Shown: piece by piece, positions 48,851-58,944 of the stretch
How positions within the stretch are numbered: position 1 is the stretch's first letter
How the letters are laid out: every line of letters starts with the position of its first letter
Source of the DNA: Misgurnus anguillicaudatus
Lineage: Eukaryota > Chordata > Actinopteri > Cypriniformes > Cobitidae
Assembly: GCF_027580225.2 (NCBI RefSeq)
Contig: NC_073346.2
Span: forward strand, 9,078,001-9,142,000
Direction of reading: 5' to 3'
DNA length: 64,000 nucleotides
The notes under the pieces: generated by a model
Databases searched by the model: none
What the model was told of the DNA's origin: nothing
Seen by the model: the letters and a program-made list of their open reading frames with translations, nothing else
Program-made: the position numbers and the translations under genes

Positions 48851-49604
48851 AGGTGCCGTTTTTCCTGATCCCATTTTCAAACGTTATTTAGTGTGTAATG
48901 TTGCTGTTAGAGCATAAATAATACTTGCAAAATGATAAAGCTCAAAGTTCACTGCCAAGGGATATATTTTCTTTAACAGATTTAACTTTTGAAGGACTAC
49001 AGTGAGAATGGGTGGTTTGGACTTCAGCCCTCTTCTTCCCAGGAATATGATGACAATATTCAGAATTTTTTTACTAACCTCTGCCTACAGGAATACGTCA
49101 AAAAAGGGCGCGACCTTGTTGCACAAGTTGTGTTAATAGAGTGTTTTATCACCATGCCATCAAGACACTGTTATTTTCAGTGTTGGGGGTAACGCATTAC
49201 ATAACGTGCATTACGTAATAATATTACTTTTCTTAAGTAACAAGTAAAGTAACACATTTAGTTACTTTTTTTTTTTAAATAATGCAAGTTACTTTTCAGT
49301 TAATGTACCGTGCGCACCTGAGTGAGAACACTTTGAGTCAAAAAACAAAGATGGCAGGCCAGAGGTTGACATTTTTGTGATGAAATATGCAATTTCTGAA
49401 TGCAGAACTTTTCAGTCATAAAAACACCAGCAAGGCCTGAAAGAGATCAAGCCTCAACCAAGTAAGAAAAAGTAACGCAAAAGTAACTTAGAGTAATGCA
49501 AGTATTACTTTCCATGAAAAGTAACTAAGTAACGCAATTAGTTACTTTTTTGCATACCGTAAACACAATTAAAGCTTCAAAAACACAGGAAGAAATGGCA
49601 CATT
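48851..49604. mobile_element. TTAA MITE family 5, copy 2
   Basis: TTAA at 48847-48850 and 49605-49608; ends AGGTGCCGTTTTTCCTG and (reversed) AATGTGCCATTTCTTCCTG. The body matches 37190-37691. Interrupted by 49178-49551. Confidence 0.75.
49178..49551. mobile_element. GTAAC/GTTAC-rich hAT-type MITE, right end truncated
   Basis: Begins CAGTGTTGGGGGTAACGCAT and ends in AATTAGTTACTTTTTT without the expected CCCAACACTG. Same family style as 51472-52170. Confidence 0.7.
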
Positions 49605-50219
49605 TTAAAGTTTTTTTTCATCATAATGGTTTTAAGTATGTTACATAAAATGGTAGGTCTAATTTAAATTCAAATAGTAAGACTGACTTGCCCTAACTAA
49701 CTCCTACTTAGTCAGACTCATTCTTAAGACGTTTATGCAAACGGCCACTGTGGTGAACCTTATGCGAGGAACCCACATCCTAAATATATATATACATTTA
49801 TTTTTAATAAAAACATTTAAACTCTGTTAGATACATAGTTTTTTGATATTATAAAGACAGCATATTGTTTCCAAATAATATAAAGTAGATTTTTACAATG
49901 TTTGCATTGTTCTCTCTGGGGTTTGAGAATTTTCTGAGACCCTGGACCCCAATTTGAAAAAAAACCTATAGTCAGTTTAATTTTCAGTTAAAAGCTTTTA
50001 AACAAGTCTATGTAAATGCAATCAGTAAGCATTAAATTAATGTGATGTACTGAAAGAGCTAACTAAGACCAACATTGAATTGTTATTTAATTGTTGTTAA
50101 TTGTAACAATTGTGGCCACAGTTGGGTCAAAAATGAAAATTCTGTCACAGTTTACTCAGCCTCATGTCCTAACCCATTTCATTTCAAAAGACGTACAGTA
50201 AAATATTCTAGGTGCCCTT

Positions 50220-51025
50220 TTAAGTATATATCACTGATCTATATATATAACTGGATTGCGCATAGAACGCTTAACGTAACAGCGTGAGATGAAGCCAGCG
50301 CAGAGTTCGAGCCGCCATCTTGGTATACCCAACCGGCAGACAGCGTCATTGACTTCCATTCAAAATCATGTTTTAAATTCACCTGCTTTACAGCGTATCA
50401 GTCACGCAAGATTATTTTTAGGATATGTGTACGTAAATTAACTGTTATTTCTGGTGTTATTTTCAATGTTTATGTTTTAATTGGGCAGGAAAATGGATTT
50501 ATAAAAAAAACGTTAAGGTGAGTGTGTCTGCTGCGTACTGTTAATGACACGGATATAAAGTTTTTTTTGACATTCAGCTACACGGTCAGCGTTATTTCTC
50601 TAAATAAGTTTAGGTAACTTGTAAGTTTAGATAACATAAAACCAACAAATTATTGCATGCACATACGGTACAAAGTATGATTATTTATTTAGATTTCAGA
50701 ATGAGCACGTTTGTCATTAATACTAAACATGTTGCGGTCTGTCTGCTGATCTGATACTGTAATGAAGATGAATGTATAATAACTGATTAAAAACTAAAAT
50801 GTACAACTTTCAGTAAATAACTATGTACATGCTTAAGACGTTTGTGTTGTAATAATGTGCAGGGTAACTTCAGATATAAAAACGAAGACTAGTAAAGTGA
50901 TGTTTTATCATTAAAATCTGATCGCGTCCATTGATTTAATAGAACGTTTGGGTATACCAACATGGCGGCGCGGTGGCTTCACAGTTGTGACGTCATGCGC
51001 AATCCAGTCATTTATATAGATCAGT

Positions 51026-51070
<45 letters not shown>
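50220..51070. mobile_element. Probable palindromic element ending in an (AT)n microsatellite
   Basis: 'ctggattgcgcatagaac' (about 50250) and 'gcgcaatccagtcatttatatagatcag' (about 50998) are inverse copies, as are 'gccgccatcttggtatacccaa' (50311) and 'tgggtataccaacatggcggc' (50949). These inverted ends span ~770 bp. (AT)n at 51028-51070 follows. Confidence 0.6.
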
Positions 51071-51072
<2 letters not shown>

Positions 51073-51471
51073 TCGCCTAAAGGATTATTAGGAACACAAT
51101 ACTAATACTGTGTTTGACGCCCTTTCGCCTTCAGAACTGCCTTAATTCTATGTGACATTGATTCAACAAGGTGCTGAAAGCATTCTTAAGAAATGTTGGC
51201 CATATTGATAGGATAGCATCTTGCAGTTGATGGAGATTTGTGGGATGCACATCCAGGGCATGAAGCTCCCGTTCCACCACATCCCAAAGATGCTCTATTC
51301 GGTTGAAATCTGGTGACTGTGGGGGCCATTTTAGTACAGTGAACTCATTGTCATGTTCAAGAAACCAATTTGAATTGATTCGAGCTTTGTGTCATGGTGC
51401 ATTATCCTGCTGGAAGTAGCCATCAGAGGATGAGTACATGGTGGTCATAAAGGGATGGACATGGTCAGAAA

Positions 51472-52170
51472 CAGTGTTGGGTGTAACTAGTTACAAAGTA
51501 ACTAGTTACTGTAATAATATTACTTTTTTCAGTAACTAGTAGTGTAAGGCATTACCCGTCTGAAAATGGTAATATTATTACAGTTTTCCCGAGCTAGTTA
51601 CTTGAGTTACATTCGCCAGTAGCACCTTCATCACACAAGGCACAAAATACAGAGAACAAAAGGGGAGGAGGGCGTAAATGGAACAGTGATTGGTCCAAGT
51701 TTGGCACGAGGTATCATTTACCATCACCGATTGGTCGAAACCCGGCAGCCAGCAGCACAGATCGGCAGCGGCACACTCAAAGACAGATCGGAAAAATGGA
51801 AGCGTCAACAATGGCAAGCTCTTTTTCAGAGGAAGGTTCCCAGCAACAGAAAGCTAGTTTCGACGCATGGAGATTCAGTCATATGTTCAACGGAAGGAAA
51901 ATAACTTGACGGTGAAGTGCACACTCTTTAATGTTTCTCCGAACACTGTGCCCTGCGTCCGGTAGCGGGTAAGGAAGCCAGCATTTTCTTGGCCGTGGTT
52001 GCCCAAATAAACATTCTTGTCCAGAAAAAAAAATGTAACTAGTAATATAACTAGTAATGTAACTAGTTACTTTCTCCAGGGATAATAAAGTAAAGTAAGG
52101 CATTACTATTTTTGAGAGTAATATGTAATACGTAATATATTACTTTTTTGAGTAACTAGCCCCAACACTG
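51472..52170. mobile_element. hAT-type MITE with perfect 8-bp duplication
   Basis: Ends CAGTGTTGGGTGTAACTAGT and (reversed) CAGTGTTGGGGCTAGTTACT; GTCAGAAA is duplicated at 51464-51471 and 52171-52178. 699 bp with multiple ACTAGTTAC blocks. Confidence 0.9.
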
Positions 52171-52619
52171 GTCAGAAACAATGCTCAGGTAGGCCGTGGC
52201 ATTTAAACGATGCACAATTGGCACTAAGCAGGCCTAAAGTGTGTCAAGAAAACATCCCCCACACCATTACACCCCCACTAGCAGCCTGCACAGTGATGAT
52301 AAGTCATGATGGATCCATGTTCTCATTCTGTTTACGCCAAATTCTGACTCTACCATCTGAATGTCTCAACAGAAATCGAAATTCATCTGACCGTGCAACA
52401 TTTTTCCAGTCTTCAACTGTCCAATTTTTGTGAGCTCGTGCAAATTGTAGCCTCTTTTTCCTATTTGTAGTGCAGATGAGTGGACCCGGTGGGGTCTTCT
52501 GCTGTTGTAGCCCATCCGACTCAAGGTTGTGCGTGTTGTGGCTTCACAAATGCTTTGCTGCATACCTCGGTTGTAACGAGTGGTTATTTGGGTCAAAGTT
52601 GCTCTTCTATCAGCTTAAA

Positions 52620-52934
52620 TCAGTCGGACCATTCTCCTCTGACCTCTAGCATCAACAAGGCATTTGACTGCCGCATACTGAATGTTTTTCCCTTTTTACA
52701 CCATTCTTTGTAAACCCTAGAAATGGTTGTGGGTGAAAATCCCAGTAACTGAGCAGATTGTGAAATACTCAGAGCGGCCCGTCTGGCACCAACAACTATG
52801 CCACGCACAAAATTGCTTAAATCACCTTTTTTCCCATTCTGACACTCAGTTTTGCATTCAGGAGATTGTCTTGACCAGGACCACACCCCTAAATGCATTG
52901 AAGCAACTGCCATATGATTGGTTGATAATTGCAT
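52620..52934 (-). pseudogene. Tc1-like transposase, N-terminal fragment
   Basis: The 104-residue open frame contains KKGDLSNFVRGIVVGARRA and a helix-turn-helix with LGFSPTTISRVYKEW, as in Tc1-family DNA-binding domains. It then ends; the catalytic part further left is frameshifted and split by the insertion at 51472. Not functional. Confidence 0.85.
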
Positions 52935-52972
52935 TATTGAAAAGGTGTTCCTAGTGATCCTTTAGGTGAGTG

Positions 52973-53577
52973 TACAGTGCTGTGCAAAAGTCTTAGGCCA
53001 CCACCACCAGACTTGCTGTTTTAGAAGTTTTAATGTCCATCCATATTTATTTTTCAATCTATTTTATCAAGATACAAACAGACAGGAAATATGTACAAGT
53101 AAATTACAAATAAACGTTCAGGACTAAATGTCTTCTTTAGGCATCATCAGTGTTTAGTGTGACCTCTTTTGGCACTAAACACATATTGAGCGTTTTTGAA
53201 CAGAATGAAGTAAAAAAGACTAATTTCTTTAAAATTAGATATTAGGATTTATTTTATTTAAGTTTAAGAGATCCTGCAGTTTCCTGCTATTGCTCAAGTG
53301 GAAGTGGAGTTTACCCTTAAAACTTGACATATCAGTTTACATTTTTATACAATTATATGATCTCTATAACATTGCAAAAACAACAAATCTAATTCTGGCA
53401 TGGTGGTGTAGGACTTCACAGTACTGACAGAGAATGTCATCGTGTGCCAAGTTGAGAAGCACATATTACATTTAAGAGTAAAGCAGAGAGTTTTAAATGA
53501 ATAACTATTTTATGCCAAAGTTATTGTATGGCTTAAGGAGTCTTAAAATTAGACATTAAGACTTTTGTAATGGTGCT
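52973..53577. mobile_element. Second, strongly reduced Tc1-like element
   Basis: Starts CAGTGCTGTGCAAAAGTCTT straight after the TA of the preceding element. A degenerate inverse end 'aagacttttgtaatggtgct' lies at about 53557-53576. Internal sequence shows no readable transposase. Confidence 0.6.
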
Positions 53578-54395
53578 TTATGTCTTATTTGAAGTTTCAC
53601 AGCTCTGGTCACTGTATTTTCTGTTGTTTAAGGAATATGATTCTTTAATAATTCTCAATTTATCTACAATAGAAAAAGTAGGGCGTGGAGGTAATGAGAC
53701 ATTATTTTTTTTATTACTGAGTGAATGTTTTTGCCTAATAGCTTTTTTCTGCAGACTAAATTATATTTAAAAAATTATAGCAAACACTGTATTTATTGCT
53801 TTCTTACGTTTTTAAAAATCAAATTGCTTGTACAAGTCATTTTAACTTACAATTTTAAATCTTTAATAGTGATGAGTTGCTATAACTTTTAAACTTGAGT
53901 TCTTGTATGAAACATGTTTTCATGATTTTTGATCACATAATATTTTACAGTGTAACAAATTATATTATAAAGTAGCCCACATAGAGATATGTAACACAGA
54001 TATGCACATAATCCTGACCAGAAATCAAGATAGTGCTGTATGCCCTTTACTGCTGTGATGTTTCAGGTTTAGCAGTGAATGAGTCATTCACACCTGAGAG
54101 ACGGCAATAGATCCCTCAACCGTGACTCATTCATCTCAACATCTATTTCTAACCCACCGACTCCCTCCCTGCAGACTTACGGGTGGGAGGGAAACATAAA
54201 GAAACATAAGTCATCCTCAGATGTATCATACTGTGGGCTGTAATACATAAAAAATCAGTTGTACTGCAAACTTTCTTTTGTCTTATATATGTCATGTATT
54301 CAAAAGAAAAAACAAAAGCAGCATTGGGTTTCTTTTGTCATTGAGTATGTTTAAATATAAAAAGAGACGGAAAATCTATTAAAGAAACTTCACTA

Positions 54396-54538
54396 ACGAA
54401 AAGGAACATTCTGTCATTTACTCACCCTCAAAATGTTCCAAATTTACATTTCTATACATTTCTTTGTTCAGCTGACATCTGGGCCACCATTGACTTCCAT
54501 AGAACAAAATATGATCATTTTAAAACTATCCCTTTAAG
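54396..54538. mobile_element. Fragment of TTAA MITE family 2
   Basis: Contains 'ctgtcatttactcaccctcaaaatgttcc', 'tttctttgttcagc' and 'gggccaccattgacttccatag', then 'aactatccctttaa'. Compare 2710-3085 and 55540-57122. Confidence 0.6.
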
Positions 54539-54929
54539 AACTTTAATTGGTATGATGTTTATATAATCTCTCTCTTTTTTATATGTGTGTTTTTTATATC
54601 CTATTTGACATGATTCTCCTTGTTTCACAGACAAGGCTTAAGGCTACTCTTATAGACTAAAACACATGTTTGAGTCTCAATTAAAAATATCTTGCACTGA
54701 CAGATGTTAAAATGTGCCAGTGTTATTGATTTCTCTCAGGATACACAGTAACATCTTTCTCTAAGGCATGTTTATAAAAGATGCTTAATCTTAATTTAAC
54801 TAAGGCCTAGTCCTGTTTGTAAAGCCACCGGGCTATAGAGTTCAAACTGTTACATACACATTATACTGTGGAAAAAGCTTACAAATGACTCAGAGTGCAT
54901 TAATTGTTTCTTTTTTTAGTATGTGTGCT

Positions 54930-54990
54930 ATCTGGGATCGAACCCATGAGCTTTACAATAACACAATGCACTACCAGTTGAGCTACATGA
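54930..54990 (-). repeat. tRNA-derived SINE head
   Basis: On the - strand GTAGCTCAACTGGTAGTGCA (A box) and GGGTTCGATCCC (B box) are spaced as in a tRNA, with about 30 bases between. The 5' part of the acceptor stem does not pair with a 3' partner, so a functional tRNA is unlikely. Confidence 0.65.
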
Positions 54991-55539
54991 ATAGTCATTG
55001 ATATAATACTTACATTAAATGCTTGCATTAATATAACACAATGCTAATTATATTGCTAAAGATATGAATGTAAAACAGTTCTTTAGTGTGATTCATTCAG
55101 ATTAAAAGTAATATTTTTCCAAGCCAAAATAAACCATTATAAAATGCAAGAATTATTTGTTATTGGAAACATTTGCAAATTCAGAGCAATGAGCATTAAA
55201 CACAATAGTCATCTGCGGTAACAAACAGTTTATTCTGGTAAAGTAAGAACTGTTCCATAACCTTTTTAATACAGTATCTCTCCTCTCCAACAGTAGACGG
55301 CACAAACCAAATCCTTTGATAGTTTGTGAGAATTACCAACACATCTCTGTAAAGTCACAATCAACGCAAAGTCCAATATGTCATTAAAACCCAAAATGAC
55401 CAAACTCCAGGCTCATATATTGTAAAACAGATAATTGTTGTATATTTAGATTTTAATAGGGCTTTCGCAGTGATTATGTTATTTAATAAGTTGTACTGTG
55501 CTCTGTGTGAGAAGCTTATAAAATTAAATTGATAGTTCA

Positions 55540-57122
55540 CCAAAAAAGTTCACACCCCCACGTAAATGTTAATATATTTTATAAAATGTTAATAACCAAA
55601 CCGATCTGGGGCACCGTTCACTGCAATAGTATTATTTTTTCATACTATAGAAGTCAATGGTGCCTGGTGTAACCATTTACTTGCACTCACGTTGTCCCAA
55701 ATCTTTATAAATGTATTTGTTCTGTTGAACACAAATTAAAATATTTTATAAAATGTTAATAACCAAACCGATCTGGGGCACCGTTCACTGCAATAGTATT
55801 ATTTTTTCATACTGTGGAAGTCAATGGTGCCCCAGGTGTGGTGTAACCATTTACTTGCACTCACGTTGTCCCAAATCTTTATAAATGTATTTGTTCTGTT
55901 GAACACAAATTAATAAATTTTATAAAATGTTAATAACCAAACCAATCTGGGGCACCGTTCACTGCAATAGTATTATTTTTTTCCTACTATGGAAGTCAAT
56001 GGTGCCCCAGATTTGCTGTAACGATTTACTTGCACTCACGTTGTCCCAAATCTTTATAAATGTATTTGTTCTGTTGAACACAAATTAAAATATTTTATAA
56101 AATGTTAATAACCAAACCGATCTGGGGCACCGTTCACTGCAATAGTATTATTTTTTCATACTATAGAAGTCAATGGTGCCTGGTGTAACCATTTACTTGC
56201 ACTCACGTTGTCTCAAAATATTTGTTCTGCTGAACACTAATTAATACATTTTATAAAATGTTAATAAGAAAATCTGGGACACCATTCAATTCTATAGTAT
56301 TACTTTTTCCTACTATATAAGTCAATGGTGCCCCAGATTTGCTGTAACCATGTACTTGCACTCATGTTGTCCCAAATTTGTATACATTTATTTGTTCTGC
56401 TGAACACAAATTAATATATTTTATAAAATGTTAATAACCAAACAGATCTGGGGCACCGTTCACTGCAATTGTATTATGTTTTCCTACTATATAAGTCAAT
56501 GGTGCCCCAGATCTGGTGTAACCATTTACTTGCACTCACGTTGTCTCAAAATATTTGTTCTGCTGAACACAAAATAATTTATTTTATAAAATGTTAATAA
56601 CCAAACAGATCTGGGGCACCATTAACTTCATTAACTTCTTACCTACTATGAAAGTCAGTGGTGCCCCAGATCTGGTGTAACCATTTACTTGCACTTAAAT
56701 TGTCCCAAATCTTTATACATTTATTTGTTCTGTTGAACACAAATTAACATATTTTATAAAATGTTAATAACCAAACCAATCTGGGGCACCGTTCACTGCA
56801 ATAGTATTATTTTTTTCCTACTATGGAAGTCAATGGTGCCCCAGATTTGCTGTAATGATTTACTTGCACTCACGTTGTCCCAAATCTGTATAAATGTATT
56901 TGTTCTGCTGAACACAAATATTTAGAAAAAATGTTAATAACCATACAGATCTGGGGCACCATTCATTGCAATGGTATTATTTGTTCCTACGTTGGAAGTC
57001 AATGGTGCCCCAGCTTGGTTTCCTTTGTTCTGCTGAATACAAATAAATGTATACAAGTTTGGAACAACTTGAGGTTGAGTAAACAATGACAGAATTTAAA
57101 TTTTTGAGTGAACTATTCCTTT
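55540..57122. repeat. Tandem array of nine MITE-core units (156-175 bp period)
   Basis: The anchor GTTAATAAC(C) or its variant occurs at 55588, 55755, 55929, 56104, 56260, 56430, 56593, 56763 and 56933. Each unit contains GATCTGGGGCACC, a poly-T centre, GTCAATGGTGCC and TTTGTTCTGNTGAACACAAA. The outer right flank 'tgaacaacttgag..gagtgaactattcctttaa' is the normal right end of TTAA MITE family 2, with TTAA at 57119-57122; the left end is degraded ('gatagttcacc'). Confidence 0.9.
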
Positions 57123-57474
57123 AACAAGCTTTGACACCCTCAAAAAATTTCAACACACTGCTTTTTACACAATATCCCCCATCTTAATTCATTGAATGGA
57201 TATTCAAAACAAACAGATACAGTTCACCAAACTTTCTTGAAAGCGGTTTACAACAATTTCTGAAATGCAAAATATGGTCAAACTTTCAAAGCACTAAGCA
57301 AAGTAAACTATCAAGACAGCAAATACACGAAATCATTGATGTATTATGCTTTCAATTCCTACTAAAAACAAAACTAAATAGAAAAAATGAAACCGACTAT
57401 ATAGAGTGGTAGAAACACAAACTGCAAGAAAGTGGCATGGTCCCAAAACATTAGCCCAAGCACACGAAACTCTT

Positions 57475-57960
57475 AACAGGCTGCGCTCCAATGAGTGTAA
57501 TTACCAACAGACAGTGACTGGGCCTAATGTCCTCTTGAGAAAATGGAGGCTGCAGCAAGAATTAAGTGCTACACAATGAGAGGATATTATATAATCCCAC
57601 AGGCATCTCTTGACGTTAATCTATTTTCGCCCTTGACATTGCGAGCGATGATGTATTTGAGCAGAAAGGAGAGATGTTTGTTATCGAGAGCGAGTTTTGG
57701 CTTTGCCTGTCTGAAACACATTGCCTTCTGTCAGGTAACTATTGATTGACTGGAGCAATAGACGGTAACGCATTAAAATATGTGTGCCCAAGGTGACAGT
57801 AATGAGCCAATGTGAAGATTTTGAACAAGCGACGAAATATTGTTATCGCTTCTGTTGACAGCGTTTGTAAGGCGGCAATGATGAATTATCCGGTAATACA
57901 GAGGGTCCTGATAGACTTTCATTTTGCTTGTTTATGAGTTTTACCAAATTACTGTGTAAT
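57475..57960. other. Non-repetitive block downstream of nrsn1, candidate conserved non-coding element
   Basis: Complex sequence with no TIR, microsatellite or repeat seen elsewhere in the window, about 0.5-1 kb beyond the nrsn1 stop. A 68-residue open frame in it has no known domain. Possible regulatory element or 3' UTR of nrsn1 (the - strand transcript could extend here). Confidence 0.3.
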
Positions 57961-58248
57961 ACGACTCTCTCTCATATATCAAGTTGGAAATTGTGATTGC
58001 GAATCTATTTACGGTTACCAATACAGAGGAAGCTTGTGAAATCAGAAAGAGATCCTTCAGTTTTTATTTTAGCTTATTCGATAATGCACATTTTAGTATA
58101 CACAGACTAAATATGACTTGACGCCTCGAGAATATATCAGAAGTGGCTCTCAAGAACAGCCGACTAATGCCGATCATAGCATTTTAGTTGCCTAGCGGTT
58201 GTTATCGGCTGTTAGCGTAGCATGTACAGTATGTTTGTGCTGTATATC

Positions 58249-58254
58249 TTTATT
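58249..58254 (-). promoter_or_regulatory. Candidate nrsn1 polyadenylation signal AATAAA
   Basis: On the - strand CTGAATAAAGAT about 230 bases after the nrsn1 stop codon. It is the first canonical hexamer downstream that I see; longer 3' UTRs are possible. Confidence 0.4.
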
Positions 58255-58479
58255 CAGGAGCACCAGTGTAGTGGCGTAATGATCTACAGGGTACAGTTAC
58301 ATTAATGCCTTATCACCATAAATACTCTTGGTACTCTTGGTCAATATAGACGAATGATACGCATCAGAGAAAGTGCAATGTTATCTATCTCTACTGTTCC
58401 TGGTTTGCTTTTGCACGAAACCCGGTTATAGCTGACCTTTAACGGGGTCGTTTCGTTTGTAAAGGTTTGGGGGCGGAGG

Positions 58480-58878
58480 TCAGGTCTCCGCCCCGGGTTG
58501 GACGCTCTGCACCTTAGAGAGAGTGACAGGCACCTTGCCCTCTCCTGGGGTGGGGGCGCGGGAGATCGGTTGAACGGAGGCCTGGATCTCGGCTAGGCGA
58601 TCTTTGAAACGCTGTTGCAGTCGGAGCTCTTCTTTGGAGGTGCCCTGAGAGCAAGCAGCCAGCAGCAATCCCACCGCCATACCACTGCCACCGACGCAGA
58701 ACAGAACGGCTCCGGCCAGCTTACAGGCATCCAGCGCACGGTTGAAACGCACGGCACGGCCGTCCACGAAGAGCAGCTCGTCTTCACCGAAAGCTTCCAG
58801 CCGAGGGGGAGTGGCATAGCCCACCAGCAGCACTGACAACCCGGCTACCAGAATGAGAGCTCCAAGCGCAAGACAGAC
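58480..58878 (-). CDS. nrsn1: nrsn1 coding exon 2
   Basis: Residues 67-198 plus stop, from [20 protein letters not shown] (membrane segment 1) through the loop, membrane segment 2, then the cytosolic tail with [20 protein letters not shown] and [20 protein letters not shown]. The acceptor (minus strand) acacctcag follows a long CT run. The longer open frame that reads upstream into intron sequence with a run of Leu-Ser is not coding. Confidence 0.95.
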   Translation of the reverse strand, partial: VCLALGALILVAGLSVLLVGYATPPRLEAFGEDELLFVDGRAVRFNRALDACKLAGAVLFCVGGSGMAVGLLLAACSQGTSKEELRLQQRFKDRLAEIQASVQPISRAPTPGEGKVPVTLSKVQSVQPGAET

Positions 58879-58891
58879 CTGAGGTGTAAAG

Positions 58892-58944
<53 letters not shown>

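Larger units (their letters stand above)
48810..49750. mobile_element. hAT-like MITE (CAGTGGCCGGTTGCATAAA ends)
   Basis: Left end CAGTGGCCGGTTGCATAAA, right end reversed CAGTGGCCGTTTGCATAAA. Interrupted by 48851-49604. Confidence 0.8.
48773..49970. mobile_element. hAT-like element hosting a three-deep nest
   Basis: The left terminus CAGGGGTTTTCAAACTTTAT equals that at 39064; the right part 'ctctggggtttgagaattttc' followed by 'cctggaccccaatttg' lies at about 49913-49960. Interrupted at 48810-49750. Its exact right border is unclear. Confidence 0.55.
51072..52972 (-). mobile_element. Tc1-like transposon, interrupted by a hAT MITE
   Basis: Termini CGCCTAAAGGATTATTAGGA and (reversed) CACCTAAAGGATCACTAGGA, with TA outside. 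The transposase lies on the - strand. The body is split by 51472-52170. Without the insertion its length is about 1.2 kb, normal for Tc1-like elements. Confidence 0.9.

Noticed and set aside
54930..54990. Functional tRNA gene
   Set aside because: A and B boxes are present, but no complete cloverleaf or acceptor stem can be drawn; a SINE head fits better.
55540..57122. CRISPR-like array
   Set aside because: Repeats of about 170 bp without unique spacers, in a vertebrate genome; it is a satellite derived from a MITE.
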